The notes under the pieces are model-generated. The model was not told the DNA's origin. It did not search any database and was given only the letters and a program-made list of their open reading frames with translations. From contig JAJJLU010003869.1 in assembly GCA_023807065.1 (NCBI GenBank), positions 1 through 26,427 on the forward strand: 26,427 bases of DNA. Direction: 5' to 3'. The position numbers and the translations under genes were made by a program. The DNA comes from Isotricha intestinalis. Its lineage: Eukaryota; Ciliophora; Litostomatea; Vestibuliferida; Isotrichidae. Below, piece by piece: positions 25,401 through 26,427 of this stretch; the stretch's first letter is position 1, and each line of letters begins with the position of its first letter.

Positions 25401-25843
25401 TTCAAGCGAAAGAAGAAAAGAAAGAATCTAAAACTGTAAAAATAAAAAAAATAAATAAAGATAAAAAAAAGCACGAAAAAAAAGAAACAAATGAAGTAAA
25501 TCAGCTAAATATTAAATTTGATAATAATCATAATAATAATTCAAGAAGAAATTCATATAAAGAAGAAGAAAATATAAAACAAAATAGTGAAAATAATAAT
25601 TTTTGGTATTGCCTTTGTTGTGGTTCTAAAAATTCAAATAATAATAATAATTGTTCAGATTGTAAAAATTTTAAAGGGAAAAAAAAGATAGAATGTTTTA
25701 TCTGTAAAAAAACCAAATTTAATAATTTTAAATGCTATAGTTGTGGTAATATAGCTAAATGGAATTGTTTCAAATGTAAAATTGAATATCCAATTAAAAT
25801 AGAAGAATGTCTTCAATGTCATTTCAAAAATCCAATGAAATAG
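22439..25843 (+). CDS. USP53/54-like ubiquitin hydrolase with five zinc fingers and Asn-rich spacer
   Basis: A 1134-residue ubiquitin-specific peptidase that should cleave ubiquitin or a similar modifier from proteins. The Cys box GFENNMNDNNCFVSVV holds the nucleophile Cys45. The His box WSSHYICLFF holds His314, with Asp331 (MYDD) 17 residues later, as in active USPs. The structural zinc site is C183/C186 with C239/C242. The unusual Cys box, lacking GNTCY, resembles USP53/54-type and plant homologues, some of which are inactive. RanBP2-like fingers follow at 412-431 (W-x-C-x2-C-x10-C-x2-C) and 481-501. A disordered Asn/Gln/Lys region covers about 505-1050. Three more fingers close the protein (1056-1075, 1086-1102, 1108-1127). 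Finger 1 has Lys-Ser where ubiquitin-binding NZF fingers have Thr-Phe. The stop is TAG. Confidence 0.9.
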   Translation: MSNGYDNSFLLLKEDDNEINSEMMSSKISFFEPVGFENNMNDNNCFVSVVFHALYHFTKLKNFLIDIELTVSTPPIIVELKSLLSSYQMLNKEKSSGEENKNKYVLNPINFRNALDAKQIFHKNKKGDPIELLNYILTTVHNYISFNSTGSNLNFSSLNSECKSNDCVIHQLFYIDITEICHCDNCNYDKTLKYDNNYFMQLLNVDLILYNIQNIKNFDELNGKIFYYSKLFPTQSPECQKCKKQEHTQNIFKCNSIGKYFIVNLSFDGNQIQKENLLYIYTMIGREFNVKDLYEYDKDFKLYFMGMFLYWSSHYICLFFSPNIEKFVMYDDKTIKYFDSWKDLIKNLILNEYQPVALLYGEYEGNKLNNLKPFNIDKIFFDNILKETIEKDKNRNKIGIAMPNVKINENEWICDECKSINNMINDTCEKCHFVNETVKEMNLLRYYELKRKDIDQLNNEEKDFINSIEKKNKNHNEMEKCICIYCGCNTNSIQDKQCKICSYPLRQSERNKFNQNQINEIKNNNNFNQNKKNDLINNNIQNKNLNQNDNQKEQNNNQKNDKTEQKIYTNQNEQKKIQNNKNDEIIEQLNNQNNKITQQNNQNIHKTQQRNNNNNQNNNKKEEMNNQENEELNNKNSSKIGEKMNIQNKNERKNSQNEHSNLNQNNNRTELNQNNNKTEQINQNNNRTELNQNNNKKELNQNNDKKEINQNNNKKEQINQNDDKKELNQNNNKKELNQNINKTELNQNINKTEQINQNNNKKELNQNINKTEQINQNINKTEQINQNINKKEINQNINKTEQINQNNNKKEINQNNNKKEINQNNNRTELNQNNNRTELNQNNNKKEQNPNNNKTEQINNKNNIQNEHNNNLNQKKREELNNKDENILNQNKNKNEQINNKNNIINKTEQHNNPNKNNNNTTQNNKKIEEKKNSNKNIPNLNNNPKGELNNNNNNNINERKNSNQNSNLSNKVNNNIHNKEITIDNKFQAKEEKKESKTVKIKKINKDKKKHEKKETNEVNQLNIKFDNNHNNNSRRNSYKEEENIKQNSENNNFWYCLCCGSKNSNNNNNCSDCKNFKGKKKIECFICKKTKFNNFKCYSCGNIAKWNCFKCKIEYPIKIEECLQCHFKNPMK
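24422..25009 (+). repeat. Coding 27/30-bp tandem repeat array in the deubiquitinase
   Basis: The array encodes 21 units, residues 662-857, of consensus [L/I]NQN[N/I][N/D]K[K/T]E with an optional trailing Gln. The mixture of 9- and 10-residue units all keeps frame. Adjacent units are nearly identical in DNA and several sub-types alternate, which suggests recent slippage or unequal exchange. Similar, less regular Asn/Gln/Lys sequence flanks it on both sides. Confidence 0.9.
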
Positions 25844-26427
25844 AATATAATATATAAACTCTTTAATATTTATTTCTTTTTTAAAATATTCAATGTCATT
25901 AAGTCAATTTTTGTGACTTATAAATTTAAAAATAATAAATATTATATTATATAAAAGTAATAAAATGATTATAAAATTAATTATAAAATTCAATAGAATG
26001 ATAATAAAGGATTAATTTTATCTTAGAATAATCAAAGAAATATTAATAACAAAAGACTTTTTATAGGAAATATATTTGAAAATAAAGTGATTCAAGTTTA
26101 AATAATTAAATAGAAGAAAATTTTTAGATTAAAAAAGAATAATTTATATAATTTGTTTTTATTATGAAAAATAAAAAATATATTCTAAAAAAATCAAAAT
26201 TAAAAATAAAAGAATTTTTACTATTTAATCAAAAAGAAATATATAATATTGAAAAAGCAAAGTCATGAAAATATTAAAAATAAAGAAAATACTATTTTTA
26301 AAAATATTATGATGATGATGAAAGTTCATTTCAATAATTAAATATTATAGATATTTATATAGAATATTTAGGAATTTTTGATTTCTTTTAATTATTTTTT
26401 AAAATTAAATTTATTTTGAGGATAAAC
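25844..26427. other. Right-edge intergenic region, no gene seen
   Basis: This 584-bp stretch after the deubiquitinase gene is very AT-rich, with frequent stops in all frames. It could hold the terminator of the deubiquitinase gene and the leader of a gene beyond the window. No tRNA, repeat or splice-consistent exon could be supported. Confidence 0.5.

Noticed and set aside
25980..26427. Possible decayed gene or reading frame with TAA/TAG read as Gln
   Set aside because: Frames become open only if stops are recoded, yet all neighbouring genes use these codons as stops. Chance readings of this kind are easy in AT-rich DNA.
1..26427. CRISPR arrays, insertion sequences, transposons or viral genes
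   Set aside because: No spaced direct repeats, transposase, reverse transcriptase or capsid-like protein was found; the tandem repeats are all in-frame within coding genes.

Overview
The window is nuclear DNA of a very AT-rich single-celled eukaryote. At least 16 protein genes lie close together on both strands. The proteins are rich in Asn, Lys, Ile and Glu. Two genes carry a short GT-AG intron (45 and 54 nt), and one more may have a 40-nt intron in its leader. TAA, TAG and TGA all end genes and Gln is written CAA/CAG, so the standard code fits and the Tetrahymena/Paramecium type does not. The organism cannot be named from sequence alone. A compact protist that uses the standard code fits, for example a litostome (rumen-type) ciliate. 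A BspA-like repeat protein, degenerate CAP and kelch proteins and coiled-coil proteins suit that, but other anaerobic protists remain possible.

Layout. 1-429 (-): 5' part of a single-pass membrane protein cut by the window edge. 430-1153: gene-poor, with a GC-rich island near 598-650. 1154-2773 (-): decapeptide-repeat coil followed by BspA-like leucine-rich repeats. 2996-4270 (+): coiled-coil protein. 4481-5944 (+): calcyphosin-like protein with degenerate EF-hands and a GC-rich 5' end. 6063-6701 (-): Rab-type GTPase. 6817-9273 (-): long disordered protein with PP1-docking motifs. 9345-10418 (+): DHHC palmitoyltransferase. 10503-10790 (+): small two-exon gene. 11078-11818 (-): acyl-anchored degenerate CAP protein. 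11929-12900 (+): kelch protein whose hidden first exon encodes MGLLCC. 13041-18308 (-): BIG/Sec7-type Arf exchange factor. 18508-19479 (-): basic protein with a CCC tail. 19589-20710 (-): unrecognised protein. 20813-21292 (+): small coiled-coil protein. 21677-22213 (+): membrane-anchored coiled coil. 22439-25843 (+): USP53/54-like deubiquitinase with five zinc-finger modules and a long Asn-rich repeat spacer. 25844-26427: no supportable gene.

Genes are probably transcribed singly. Several divergent pairs share leaders of only about 70-110 bp. A loose membrane-traffic and lipid-anchoring theme is visible: a Rab, a BIG-type Arf-GEF, a DHHC acyltransferase, and products with candidate lipidation sites (MGNCAC, MGLLCC, a CCC tail, a CCLR tail). 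Gene clustering by function is not usual in eukaryotes, so the theme may be coincidence. The best new observations are the hidden acylation exon of the kelch gene and its divergent pairing with an acylated degenerate CAP gene, the SILK plus RVxF pair, the Thr in the GTPase DxxGQ motif, the architecture of the deubiquitinase, and two GC-rich islands.
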